Below are positions 26,320 through 34,963 of a stretch of DNA of 64,000 nt, in pieces; the stretch's first letter is position 1; each line of letters starts with the position of its first letter. A model generated the notes under the pieces. That model had not been told where the DNA came from. It ran no database searches and saw only the letters and a program-made list of their open reading frames with translations. The stretch is from Pseudobacteriovorax antillogorgiicola (lineage in GTDB: Bacteria; Bdellovibrionota_B; Oligoflexia; Oligoflexales; Oligoflexaceae), in NCBI RefSeq assembly GCF_900177345.1, contig NZ_FWZT01000004.1, forward strand, positions 310,001 through 374,000. The letters are read 5' to 3'. The translations under genes and the position numbers were made by a program.

Positions 26320-27051
26320 TTACATGGCAGGAATGTCTAGAAAGCGGTTGAGTGAGTTGCCATCTAAAACGCGAACATGAAGTAGTCCTTCACCAAAGAA
26401 CGGCTGCGCAAGACCCTTAGTCACTTGGTATGAGCGATCAGCTGGTTGCTCATCACAGCGCGCATCATCAACAATTTCTGTGATCGGTTGCACGACCATC
26501 ACATCAGCTGGATCATTGAACACCCGTACTTCCTTCATAATCATACAGCCAATAAACAAGTGGGGGAAGGTTCCCTGCAACTTGAGAGCTTGCTTGCCGG
26601 TATCGTAGTCCACATCGATAAAGGCGTTTGCAACCGGAGCGTATAGAAAATCATCCGGTGATTCTGTGGTCCGCTCTTTAACAGCAAATGTTTCCGTTAC
26701 CGTTGGGTCATCACCGAAGCTGACTTTATATTCTCCTTTCTCTAATACCCCTGTTTTCACCGTTTGGATGTATGGTGTAATACTCTGGATACAGTAGGTG
26801 TCGGGGTAAAACAACACATCGGCATCAACTTGGATCGACTTGTCTTTGCTATTGACCTTAGCCTTTGCATCACCAGTGTGATAGCAAGTACTGGGTAGCT
26901 TGCCATGGATAACAACTTCGGTGTTGTCGTTGTTATCGAACCCGTTCGGGATGAAAAACTTTGTGATCGGAGCTTGTTCACGAATCGGGCCGCCTGCAGC
27001 GAGTAAAGAGCTAGCAACAAACAAAGAGCCTAGAGTTAATGTGCGTATCAT
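26320..27051 (-). CDS. secreted beta-rich protein of unknown function
   Basis: 243 residues with a signal peptide (MIRTLTLGSLFVASSLLAAG), probably periplasmic. The mature part alternates beta strands and has four cysteines (STCYHTG, DTYCIQS, IGCMIM, ARCDEQ), suggesting two disulfides. ITKFFIPNGFDNNDNTEVVIHG and KGEYKVSFGD suggest an Ig-like N-terminal domain. I do not recognise a family. It diverges from the beta-lactamase-fold gene at 27411 across a 359-base region. Confidence 0.6.
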   Translation of the reverse strand: MIRTLTLGSLFVASSLLAAGGPIREQAPITKFFIPNGFDNNDNTEVVIHGKLPSTCYHTGDAKAKVNSKDKSIQVDADVLFYPDTYCIQSITPYIQTVKTGVLEKGEYKVSFGDDPTVTETFAVKERTTESPDDFLYAPVANAFIDVDYDTGKQALKLQGTFPHLFIGCMIMKEVRVFNDPADVMVVQPITEIVDDARCDEQPADRSYQVTKGLAQPFFGEGLLHVRVLDGNSLNRFLDIPAM

Positions 27052-27410
27052 GGTTTGGTCTCCCTAAAAGATGTTTTAGAACTCTGCCTTTGATGAAGCA
27101 AAGCCTATACCAAGTCTAGATAAAAAAATGAGGGCTTGCGGCTCAAGGCTTTCACGGGAAAGTTTTTTTACTTATATAAACATACCAGCACGCATTTGGT
27201 ATCGAATCGCTAGCTATGACGAAGCTATGGTGTGAGAAGAAGCAATAGTAAGGCTTTCTACGGAGGGCTCAGTGTGAATTGGAACATTGAACCTTTGTGT
27301 ACTGTTTGAATGTCACAGAGTAAACCTGCAGCCAATCTGATCTTGTTTATCCTAACTAAATCTGTAATCATTTTTTTCATCGCAAATAATTTACTTTTTT
27401 TGGAGCTAGC
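27052..27410. other. 359-base divergent intergenic region
   Basis: A/T-rich region with several T runs. One short hairpin, CTTTC (27149-27153) with GAAAG (27158-27162), is followed by seven T. This looks like an intrinsic terminator on the + strand although no + gene ends here, so a short transcript or chance are both possible. TGGAG at 27401-27405 is the ribosome site of the next gene. Confidence 0.4.
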
Positions 27411-29219
27411 ATGAGCTATTGTCGCTTCCTAGGGTTGCTTTGTCTTTTTTTGGTGAGTGGGCCTCTTTCGGCTCAGCTTGAAATCAATCGCGACGGGATT
27501 CAAGCGGAGTTAGAGGAATATAATTTCTTCAGTCAGGCGCCGGGAACGGTCCTATCTATTTGTCTAATGGATGAGTGTCAGGAGTTTTCAGCGGGGGTGA
27601 AAGATCCAGCAGGGGATGAATCTATCGCGATAGATAGCTTGTTTCGCATTGGTAGTCTCACCAAGACCATGGTCGCTGTGCTAACCTTGCAATTGCTTGA
27701 AGATGGAGTGATTGCCCTGAACGACCCACTTAGTATGCATTTGCCACAGTTTGGCGGCTGGGGAGAGGTTACCATCCGGCAGTTGATGCAGATGCGTTCC
27801 GGGGTTCCCGCCTATCTTTTCCGGCCTGAAGCGCTTTTCAGTGTGCTCGGAGATGTATTTAAGCATAAGAAAGTTGTCTATGATCCAAATCAACTACTTA
27901 ATGATATTAAAGGGCGAGAGCTTGACTTCACACCAGGTACTGCCAGTGCCTACAACAACACAAACTACGTGCTCCTCGGTCTCATCCTGGAAAAATATCG
28001 AGGCCAAAAGCTCGAAACGATTCTAGCTGAAGGAATTGCCGAGCCCCTTGGGCTTAAAAATACTTATTTGGATATGTCCACGGAAGATGACCCCCAGCTA
28101 ACACGAGGGTTTTTGCAAAGTCACTTCTCAGGATTACCAAGTTGGCTAAATTTGTTGCTACCTAAAGAACTGCGTCGTGGTTGGGATACAATTGATATTA
28201 CCAATGGCTTTCCAGCTAGCCGTGCCTGGGCAGCAGGAGGTGTGGTTTCATCACCGAGAGAGATGAATACGTTCATTCGAGGGCTTATGAATGGCAAGTT
28301 GATCAGTGATCATAGCTTGGCACAAATGATTGCCGTTCGTGAAGGAAATATTTTGGGCAATCCAGTTCAGTATGGCCTTGGGATCATGAAAGAACAAACG
28401 CCCTATGGCGATTTCTATGGCCATGGTGGTGTAGGGGTTGGCTATCAAAACATGACTTACTATTCTCCGGAACATGATTTGGGAGTCGTTGTTACCCAGA
28501 ATGTAGGCCCCGCAGCCACCGGATCTATTTTTGTAAGCCTGATCACCAAGATCTTCGAAGGCAAGGCAGTTAAGCCTTTCGATGCGCGACGGAATGAAAT
28601 TCCAGATTGGTTCTGGAATGGTCTGCATCTGAAGGTCAAGGGCAATATCAATCCGATGGCTAGCGAAGATGATGATTCAGAGAATAAAGATAAGTCACTT
28701 TTTGGGCCAACTGTAGGCTACGCCTATGACAAAAGGCGTTTCGTACCGGGGCAATCATTTAATAACTTCTCTAGCACCTACGTGAAGGCTGACGATCAGG
28801 ACTATATTCAACTAACGGCCTTCAGCCAAACTGCTGTCGGAGGATTCCTGAGTCCTGAAAGCCTCTCATTCCCAGTGACGATGATTTATCTAAAACGCGA
28901 TCGTTTGATCTCTTATGAAGACGAAAACAAAAAAGTTGTCATCGAAAAAGATCTAGATCTGTCTTCGACTCCCGTGTTTGTTTTTGTAGGAGAGGTTCGA
29001 TTTGATCAATCCAGCGGCTCTGTTTATACTTGCGCAAGCCGTTTGCTAGATACAGGCCGCGAAATGGCGTTTCAATTTTCGGGGAACTTTGAAGAAAGTT
29101 ACGGGACAGGAGAATCAATAAAGATGCTAGGTAACTTCCCGTTGCGCAATGTCTCTTGGCTTTGGGATCAAGATCTTCTTAGCCTTTTTGGCTTAAATAG
29201 ATGCCCAATTTTTGGCTAA
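27411..29219 (+). CDS. beta-lactamase-fold serine hydrolase (class C/DD-peptidase/esterase type)
   Basis: 602 residues with a signal peptide (cleavage near GPLSA-QLE). The serine-hydrolase domain (about 35-390) has all three motifs of the class C beta-lactamase/DD-carboxypeptidase/esterase superfamily: S-L-T-K in RIGSLTKTMVAVL, Y-N-N in SAYNNTNYVLLGL and H-G-G in YGHGGVGVGY. About 210 further residues form a separate beta-rich C-terminal domain found in larger members. Substrates in this superfamily range from peptidoglycan stems to esters and cannot be read from sequence. The periplasmic location suggests cell-wall or ester hydrolysis. Confidence 0.88.
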   Translation: MSYCRFLGLLCLFLVSGPLSAQLEINRDGIQAELEEYNFFSQAPGTVLSICLMDECQEFSAGVKDPAGDESIAIDSLFRIGSLTKTMVAVLTLQLLEDGVIALNDPLSMHLPQFGGWGEVTIRQLMQMRSGVPAYLFRPEALFSVLGDVFKHKKVVYDPNQLLNDIKGRELDFTPGTASAYNNTNYVLLGLILEKYRGQKLETILAEGIAEPLGLKNTYLDMSTEDDPQLTRGFLQSHFSGLPSWLNLLLPKELRRGWDTIDITNGFPASRAWAAGGVVSSPREMNTFIRGLMNGKLISDHSLAQMIAVREGNILGNPVQYGLGIMKEQTPYGDFYGHGGVGVGYQNMTYYSPEHDLGVVVTQNVGPAATGSIFVSLITKIFEGKAVKPFDARRNEIPDWFWNGLHLKVKGNINPMASEDDDSENKDKSLFGPTVGYAYDKRRFVPGQSFNNFSSTYVKADDQDYIQLTAFSQTAVGGFLSPESLSFPVTMIYLKRDRLISYEDENKKVVIEKDLDLSSTPVFVFVGEVRFDQSSGSVYTCASRLLDTGREMAFQFSGNFEESYGTGESIKMLGNFPLRNVSWLWDQDLLSLFGLNRCPIFG

Positions 29220-29252
29220 AGAAGATCTCTCTCGGGTACGCTTGCCCATGAA

Positions 29253-29591
29253 CTACATCGCTTCCGTGGCAAGGTCTTTGGAAAGATATGTTCTTAAGCG
29301 AGCCAAGAAGCCTTCTGGCTTCTTGGCCGTGAGTATAAGGTCGAGTTCACCTTTGTCAAGGTAGACTCCTAGGCAGCTCTCACACTGGTCAATCATAACT
29401 CCAGCTAGTTCGCGTTCTTCCAGCTGACAGCCACATTTTGGACACTTCATCCAGTGCAGCTTTTGCTCTGAAAGATGTTCCTTGTTTTTCCGCACCTCGT
29501 CCAGGTATTCCCGTTGCTTACGGATTAAGTCCCTATTTAGAAGGAAAAAGTACTCTTCTTCCGTTTGAGTATGAGGCTTTCTAAGTTCCAT
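29253..29591 (-). CDS. zf-TFIIB-type zinc-finger protein
   Basis: 112 residues. A charged helical N-terminus (about 1-47) precedes the ribbon MKCPKCGCQLEERE, VMIDQCESCLGVYLDKGELD. This CPxC-(n)-CxxC-G-x-(W/Y)LDxGEL pattern is the small zinc ribbon annotated zf-TFIIB in bacteria, of unknown function. It follows the CBS protein gene by 13 bases on the same strand, so the two form an operon. Confidence 0.8.
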   Translation of the reverse strand: MELRKPHTQTEEEYFFLLNRDLIRKQREYLDEVRKNKEHLSEQKLHWMKCPKCGCQLEERELAGVMIDQCESCLGVYLDKGELDLILTAKKPEGFLARLRTYLSKDLATEAM

Positions 29592-29604
29592 GGCTCACTC
29601 CCTT

Positions 29605-30084
29605 CTAGCCCACGATAAATCGATGGTTGACCAGTTGATGAAGATCCTTCTTCTGAACACGATTGAGTAGATGGCTATCCTCTGCTTTGATCAGCTTTAA
29701 AATTTTGTCGAGGACTACCCGTCGACGAACCACTCCCACTAAATAACCTTGAGCATCCAGAACGGGTAAGAGACGGTATTTGGTGTCCATGAAAATCCTA
29801 GCTAGTTCGAAGATCTCTACATCTTCACCAACGCAGTAAGGGTGATTGCGCATGAGGTCTTTTACGGTCATGTTAGGTTGGTCGAAGTACACTTGATTGG
29901 AGCAAAAGTTAAGAAGGTCAGCCTCAGATAAAAAGCCTACAAGCTTCAATCGAGGTCCTTGATCCACGACTACTGGAACACTAGACAAGCCTTTTTGAAT
30001 TAGGTATTCACCAGCTTTCTCCACGTCTAGGTCAGGATTTATGTAGGTAATGTTTTTCGTCATGATCTCTTTAGATGTAAGCAT
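29605..30084 (-). CDS. CBS-domain pair protein
   Basis: 159 residues made of two CBS domains forming one Bateman module: EIMTKNITYINPDLDVEKAGEYL with GFLSEADLL, and DLMRNHPYCVGEDVEIFELA with GVVRRRVVL. Such stand-alone modules bind adenine nucleotides or related ligands and regulate partner proteins. The first gene of a two-gene operon with the zinc-ribbon protein; a GGAGG-like site precedes the ATG. Confidence 0.88.
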   Translation of the reverse strand: MLTSKEIMTKNITYINPDLDVEKAGEYLIQKGLSSVPVVVDQGPRLKLVGFLSEADLLNFCSNQVYFDQPNMTVKDLMRNHPYCVGEDVEIFELARIFMDTKYRLLPVLDAQGYLVGVVRRRVVLDKILKLIKAEDSHLLNRVQKKDLHQLVNHRFIVG

Positions 30085-30527
30085 TCCCTTTCCTCCTTCG
30101 GGTTGGTCATAGTTCTTTCAGCAAGGTCTATTCCAATCCCTCAATCCCCTGAAAATACGTAAAAAAATTAAATCTAGTGGCATATGGAGCCTAAGGCTGT
30201 GCCATTCCAGACAGCCCGTTGGGCAATAAGCCGCTGCTTTAAGTTCACTTGTCTTTTGCCAAATCTGACTTTTACGGCAGTTTCTCAAAAGTTCGCAAAT
30301 AGCGACTTAAGGCCTCTCATTTTTCTACATGGTTTTATTCGTTATTCCGAATATTTATCAGAAGAGTTCATGCTGCGAATTGTGGAGACTAAAAAATCAT
30401 GGCTAAAGGCTGCTATCTAAGGCTACGAACTCACACCTTATTTATCCAATCATCAAGTCTCGCTCACGTAGTACCCTGAGGCTAGTCGATAGGGCCAGCA
30501 TGGCAAGAACTGGAAAGGTAATCAAAC
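30085..30527. other. 443-base intergenic region
   Basis: Divergent gap between the CBS operon and the cysteine-repeat lipoprotein. A 78-codon open frame at 30184-30420 has no ribosome site and looks like chance. No tRNA, riboswitch or strong inverted repeat is evident. Confidence 0.45.
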
Positions 30528-32912
30528 ATGTTGCGTTTGACGGAAATGAATAAGTTTGTAGGCTTCATATTAGTACTAGCGCTCAGCTCGTGTACTAAGT
30601 CCGGCGGTGGTGATAGTGCCGATGAAGTTGCGATAGTCGACGATCAGCCTAAATTAGTTATGGATGAAGCGGCAGCAGGGGATGAAGCCGGCGAAATCAT
30701 TTCGACTGCAGAAAATCGTAACAACCTCGATGGAGAAGTTCTGATTCAGGATCAGACCTTAGCACTGACCATCGGTCTCGACCCCAACGCAGAGGAACTT
30801 TCTAAGCAGCCGGAGAATGCCAAGGTTACTTACTACGACCTAGAAAGTCTGAACGGGGTTGAGCTAGGAGAGACAGAGACTGATTTGGATGGTGAGGCAT
30901 CGATTACCCTCGATCTACCTAAGTACTATGTAATCCGTGTCGAGTACCAGGATTTTGGAACAGTGAAGGCTTTGGTCGCTCCAGAGATGATTGAAGGCTC
31001 TCAACAGGGCGATGAGATGGATATCCGTCTGAATCGCAAAACTACAATTACCACCGATATTTTTGAAGAGTTACTCAAGGATTCAGCGATGCTGGCGAAG
31101 GCTCATAGCCTTGAAATTCCCTATGACACTCTACAGAAAGCTGCCGATGGCTTGTACGGAAAGGTTAGCAAGACAATTGCCAAGAGCCAAAAAGGCGATT
31201 ACTTTAGGAGCGAAGACTACCAACAAGTGCTGTCAAGTTACAGCCAGTTTTTAATAAAAAGTCTCTTTAGTTTGAATGACTATGATGAGAGTTTTGCCAA
31301 CGACAGAATTCAGGAGGCTCTAGCTGAACTTTCAATGACTTCTCCAACTGTGGATTTGAGCTTCGAGCTGAAGGACGAAGAGCCAACTAGCTGTATTATT
31401 AAGCAAGAGGTTTGCGTTAAGAGACCCACGAGAGTTGGCGAGTTCCGCGATAATTATCAGGGCGCTGGCTCGGATTATGACCGATGTCTCCGGCGAGCCC
31501 ACGAGTATCATCGTTGGTGTGGAAATAGTGCCGATGATGTCACCACCGCAGAATTCAAGCAGAACGGGGACACCCTTGTGACTATGAGCTCCGCCTCGCC
31601 CTTTTCTGGTTGCTTTATCAAGCAAGACCAATGTCAAAGAGATCCCAAGCGGGTAGGGCAGTTTATCGATAATCACAAGCAAGCATCCAGCGATGTGGAT
31701 CGCTGTATGATGCGGGCCCACGATATGCATAAGTGGTGTAAGAACAGCTCTGACAGTATTACTTTAGCGTCCTTCTATCACAAAGGAGTCCTGCAAAAGC
31801 AAATCGATTCTCGGATGCCATACACTGGTTGCTTTATTCAACTCGATATCTGTCAGAAAAAGCCTGAAAGAGTTGGCTACTTCATCGATAATCATCAAAA
31901 CGCCAGTACTGACGTGGACCGCTGTATGATGCGAGCCCACGATTTTCATCGGTGGTGTCGAAATGATTTCGATGATCGGACGGTGGCATCCTTTTATGAC
32001 AAGGGCAATCTTGTCCAGGAGTTGGATTCTCAGACTGCTTACACGGGTTGCTTTATTGAACAGGACACTTGCTTTGCCCACCCCGAGAAAGAAGGTCTAT
32101 TCATTGATAATCATAAGACAGCTCACACTGACCAGGATCAGTGTTTAGCGCGAGCCCACTTCTATCATGCCTGGTGTAAGAATGGAGCAGATGGGGTCAC
32201 GACATCGTCGTTCTATGACAAAGGGAAAATTTTAGCACAGAGTAGTTCTCAAGTACCTTATACCGGTTGCTTCATTCAGCAGGATACTTGTACCAAGCAT
32301 CCAGAGCGAGTTGGACTATTCGTCGACAACTATCAGAATGCGAGTTCGGATCCAGATCGCTGTATGATGCGAGCCCACGACTTCCATCGCTGGTGCAAGA
32401 ATGATAAAGAATCGGTAACCATCGCTTCGTTTTTTGATAGGGGGACTCTGATCAAAAGAAACGATTCTGAAACGCCGTACACCGGCTGTTTCGTTAAGCT
32501 TGATGTTTGCCAAAAGAGACCAGAGCGAGAGGGTTTGATCTATGATAACCATCAAAATGCCTCTCACGACCAGGATCGATGCTTGATGAGGGCCCATGAC
32601 TATCACCGCTGGTGCGGTAACAAGACTGATCAGATCGTGAGTGCATCGTTCTATGAAAAAGGCAGCGTTCTAGCGACTATCAACTCAGATATCCCATACA
32701 CGGGTTGCTTTATCCGGCAGGATCAATGTCAGCGTAATCCAGATCGTGTCGGTTTGTTCAGCGATAACTATAAAAATTCGTCTTTCGATCAGACTCGATG
32801 TATGGAACGAGCATCTGACTTCCACAACTGGTGTCGAAATAGCGATGGTGAGGCAAGCGCAGCTGAGTTCTACCAGGCAGGTACTTTGATTCAAAAAACG
32901 GTGGTGAATTAA
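30528..32912 (+). CDS. lipoprotein with seven 73-residue cysteine repeats
   Basis: A 794-residue lipoprotein (MNKFVGFILVLALSSC; the start could be ATG 30528 or 30546). Residues about 30-280 form a linker and an alpha/beta domain. From residue about 289 to the end there are seven tandem repeats of exactly 73 residues. Each runs GCFI-x-QD-x-C, PERVG-x-F-x-DN, DRCMMRAHDFHRWC-x-N, ASFYDKG, then PYT before the next. Each repeat has four conserved Cys, an RAH motif and H-x2-WC. The regular spacing suggests a rod or solenoid of disulfide-linked modules projecting from the membrane. I do not recognise the domain. The conserved His and Cys could alternatively bind metal. Confidence 0.8.
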   Translation: MLRLTEMNKFVGFILVLALSSCTKSGGGDSADEVAIVDDQPKLVMDEAAAGDEAGEIISTAENRNNLDGEVLIQDQTLALTIGLDPNAEELSKQPENAKVTYYDLESLNGVELGETETDLDGEASITLDLPKYYVIRVEYQDFGTVKALVAPEMIEGSQQGDEMDIRLNRKTTITTDIFEELLKDSAMLAKAHSLEIPYDTLQKAADGLYGKVSKTIAKSQKGDYFRSEDYQQVLSSYSQFLIKSLFSLNDYDESFANDRIQEALAELSMTSPTVDLSFELKDEEPTSCIIKQEVCVKRPTRVGEFRDNYQGAGSDYDRCLRRAHEYHRWCGNSADDVTTAEFKQNGDTLVTMSSASPFSGCFIKQDQCQRDPKRVGQFIDNHKQASSDVDRCMMRAHDMHKWCKNSSDSITLASFYHKGVLQKQIDSRMPYTGCFIQLDICQKKPERVGYFIDNHQNASTDVDRCMMRAHDFHRWCRNDFDDRTVASFYDKGNLVQELDSQTAYTGCFIEQDTCFAHPEKEGLFIDNHKTAHTDQDQCLARAHFYHAWCKNGADGVTTSSFYDKGKILAQSSSQVPYTGCFIQQDTCTKHPERVGLFVDNYQNASSDPDRCMMRAHDFHRWCKNDKESVTIASFFDRGTLIKRNDSETPYTGCFVKLDVCQKRPEREGLIYDNHQNASHDQDRCLMRAHDYHRWCGNKTDQIVSASFYEKGSVLATINSDIPYTGCFIRQDQCQRNPDRVGLFSDNYKNSSFDQTRCMERASDFHNWCRNSDGEASAAEFYQAGTLIQKTVVN
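31392..32912 (+). repeat. seven tandem 219-bp coding repeats
   Basis: Equivalent Cys codons that open each unit lie at 31392, 31611, 31830, 32049, 32268, 32487 and 32706, exactly 219 bases apart with no indels. Units are diverged in sequence, so the array is old and under protein-level selection. Units 1 and 7 are the most diverged. Confidence 0.9.
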
Positions 32913-32981
32913 GGCTTAATTATTCTAAACAGAAGACGTTGTTGAGACATAGTTTTAAGTAGTATATTAATCTGGGTTCCT

Positions 32982-33359
32982 ATGATCAAGAAAGATCACT
33001 CAATGTACATGAACTTCAACGATGATGGTAGAGGTTTAGATATCGTCTCTATCGCCGAGATCGCAAAAATCAGGGGTATTTTCAAGCCAGAGGTTCACAC
33101 TAGCGAAGATTCTATAGCTGACTTGATCTTCGAATCAGGTTTTACCACTACAGAAGCGGTTTCTGAAATATCTGGCCGGGGTGTTGGAATGGACGCTGTG
33201 CGAAAATACTTGGAGAGTATCGATGGCTATATTAAAATCAAATTAGATCCAAATGATGATCGTACGGAAGAAGGATATCGGAAATTTCATTTTGAAACTA
33301 TGATATCAATACCCTTCTTTATAGAAAATCGGCCCTTAACAATCGTGCAAGCTTCTTAG
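32982..33359 (+). pseudogene. orphan C-terminal half of a HATPase domain (kinase remnant)
   Basis: 125 codons that match only the G1-to-G2 part of a CheA-type ATPase: DDGRGLDI, then FESGFTTTEAVSEISGRGVGMDAVRKYLE. The N-box, HPt and dimerisation regions are missing, and the preceding 69 bases hold no kinase sequence. No clear ribosome site precedes the ATG. The sequence closely parallels the end of the kinase gene at 54844-57060 (DDGRGLN, SDISGRGVGMDAV). I infer a truncated remnant of a hybrid kinase rather than a functional gene, though a small ATP-binding regulator cannot be excluded. Its stop overlaps the convergent gene's stop by four bases. Confidence 0.6.
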
Positions 33360-33802
33360 TCTGCAATTGCACACGGTTCAGAAGCTACAACAAGGGTTTG
33401 ACTAGAGCCTGGTAGCTTACTGATAGCCCGGCCGTCTTTACTCTTCACATTAACGATAATCCCGTAGGCATGATACTCGCCAATGATGTCTGTAAGGTCG
33501 AAAACCAGAGTCCCACTGGACTGATCGGGCAATACTCTTTGGCCCTCAGTGTAGACTAAAATATTCTCCCTCAGCTCCCTTGAGATCCCTCCAAAGCCAC
33601 CGGCAGCTAAAAAGCGAATACCACACTGTTGGGAAAGCTCGCCAGGATAGTGAATGAAGATATCAAGGCTGGTTTCTTCACCATCGACGATCGCTGCACT
33701 ATCGAGTCCACTGAGGTGTACCATCTTGGTATCACTAGCCTGGCTCGTAAGGCTGCTTAAACTAGCTAGGGCAATGAGAGATGAAGTAATAAGTTTTCGC
33801 AT
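33356..33802 (-). CDS. small secreted protein next to a LysR regulator
   Basis: 148 residues with a signal peptide (cleavage near SQASD). The mature part is beta-rich with two cysteines (QQCGIRF near 60 and SEPCAIAD at the end) that may pair. I recognise no family. It diverges from the LysR-type regulator gene at 33906 with a 103-base gap that contains a dyad, so it is a likely target of that regulator. Confidence 0.6.
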   Translation of the reverse strand: MRKLITSSLIALASLSSLTSQASDTKMVHLSGLDSAAIVDGEETSLDIFIHYPGELSQQCGIRFLAAGGFGGISRELRENILVYTEGQRVLPDQSSGTLVFDLTDIIGEYHAYGIIVNVKSKDGRAISKLPGSSQTLVVASEPCAIAD

Positions 33803-33868
33803 ATGAAGTCCTTTTCTTATGAGTTTTTTTCACTACTCTATTTCTAACTCATTTGGTTTATGCTATCT

Positions 33869-33898
33869 ACCCTATGTTGTTGATATTTGATATAGGGT
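33869..33898. promoter_or_regulatory. candidate LysR operator dyad
   Basis: ACCCTAT (33869-33875) and ATAGGGT (33892-33898) form a perfect 7-bp dyad with a 16-base spacer. It lies between the divergent LysR and secreted-protein genes and overlaps the ribosome site of the regulator gene. This fits LysR autoregulation, but the long spacer is not the classic T-N11-A box. Confidence 0.35.
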
Positions 33899-33905
33899 GG
33901 AACCT

Positions 33906-34736
33906 ATGAAAATGAGCTTTCAAGATCTAAGCAACTTTCTAGCGATTGCGGATAGCCCTAGCATCAGTCATGCAGCTAACCTACTCGGTGTTAGACAACC
34001 TAGCCTCTCCGAGTCTCTTAAAAAAATAGAGTCAGCTGCTGGGGTCGCTCTTTTTTACCGTTCTCGAACTGGGATCAAGCTGACCCCAGCAGGGCGAGAC
34101 TTTCGAGCTAGGGCTCGCACAGTGATGGACCAACTTGGGGAGTTGAGCCAAGTTTTCGCCGGTCAAAAGCCAATGGTTGGCCATAGCTTGATCATAGGTT
34201 GCCATCCATCTGTTGGGCAGTTTACTTTGCCTAAAGCTTTTCAGATTTTGGAACAGGAGCTACCTAAGCTTAAAATTGATCTGATTCATGGCTCCTCCCG
34301 TGATATTCAAACTAAAATTCAAAAGGGAGAGATCGATTGTGGTGTGGTGATCAATCCGGTGCCGGTGCCTGATCTGGTGATCGTGCCACTTTGTGAAGAT
34401 GTTGTCAGCGTATGGTCTGTTGATGAGCCTTCAGAGCGTATCATTTGCGATCCTCAGCTCATTCAAACTCAATCGATTCTTAGACAATGGCGGGACGCTC
34501 CGGAGCAGATAGTTCCGACAAACTCCCTCGAATTGATTGTTAAGCTCGTAAGCGCAGGTCTAGGCTATGGTGTCATTCCACAAAAAGTTGTTGAGACTTG
34601 GGGGGCGGGCTTGCATCGGCATAGTGAATTGCCAGTGTATACGGATCGAGTTTGCTTGGTCCATCGCCCCGAGTTTGCTCGGCATCAGGTGGAACGGTTG
34701 GTAGCAGATGCGCTGAAATCAGCCTTGATGGGCTGA
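33906..34736 (+). CDS. LysR-family transcriptional regulator
   Basis: 276 residues. The N-terminal winged helix-turn-helix (SFQDLSNFLAIADSPSISHAANLLGVRQPSLSESLKKIE) and linker are canonical for LysR, and the rest is the periplasmic-binding-protein-like effector domain (GHSLIIGCHPSVGQFTLPKAF, then KGEIDCGVVI). ATG 33906 is preferred over GTG 33897 because GGTGG sits just upstream. LysR proteins usually control a divergent neighbour and themselves; here that neighbour is a small secreted protein. The inducer is unknown. A 7-bp hairpin (34737-34758) follows the stop. Confidence 0.92.
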   Translation: MKMSFQDLSNFLAIADSPSISHAANLLGVRQPSLSESLKKIESAAGVALFYRSRTGIKLTPAGRDFRARARTVMDQLGELSQVFAGQKPMVGHSLIIGCHPSVGQFTLPKAFQILEQELPKLKIDLIHGSSRDIQTKIQKGEIDCGVVINPVPVPDLVIVPLCEDVVSVWSVDEPSERIICDPQLIQTQSILRQWRDAPEQIVPTNSLELIVKLVSAGLGYGVIPQKVVETWGAGLHRHSELPVYTDRVCLVHRPEFARHQVERLVADALKSALMG

Positions 34737-34758
34737 AGACCCTTTTGCTAGAGGGTCT
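34737..34758 (+). terminator. hairpin after the LysR gene
   Basis: AGACCCT (34737-34743) pairs with AGGGTCT (34752-34758) directly after the stop codon. No T run follows. Confidence 0.45.
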
Positions 34759-34963
34759 GGCGGCATATGAAATATCGATAAATCTACTTCAGGTAAGAAT
34801 TCCTATATAGCTCAATAATTCCTGGCGTTCCAAGTTCCACAACTCAATCCTCTGGGCAAATAAGTACGTGATTATCCTTTCTTAGAAAGCTTGTTTTAAG
34901 TCGGGACCAAGGGAGTCCGAATTTCTCCTAGTTAGATAAAGAATCTCCTAGGAGCTTTGAATT

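Noticed and set aside
27290-27320. Possible CRP box near TGTGTACTGTTTGAATGTCACA
   Set aside because: The half-sites are spaced too far apart for the TGTGA-N6-TCACA consensus.
30184-30420. 78-codon open frame in the gap before the cysteine-repeat lipoprotein
   Set aside because: No ribosome site and a composition that looks like translated non-coding DNA.
31392-32912. Regular 219-base repeats considered as a CRISPR or satellite array
   Set aside because: Units are much too long for CRISPR, are diverged, and stay in frame in a continuous lipoprotein gene.
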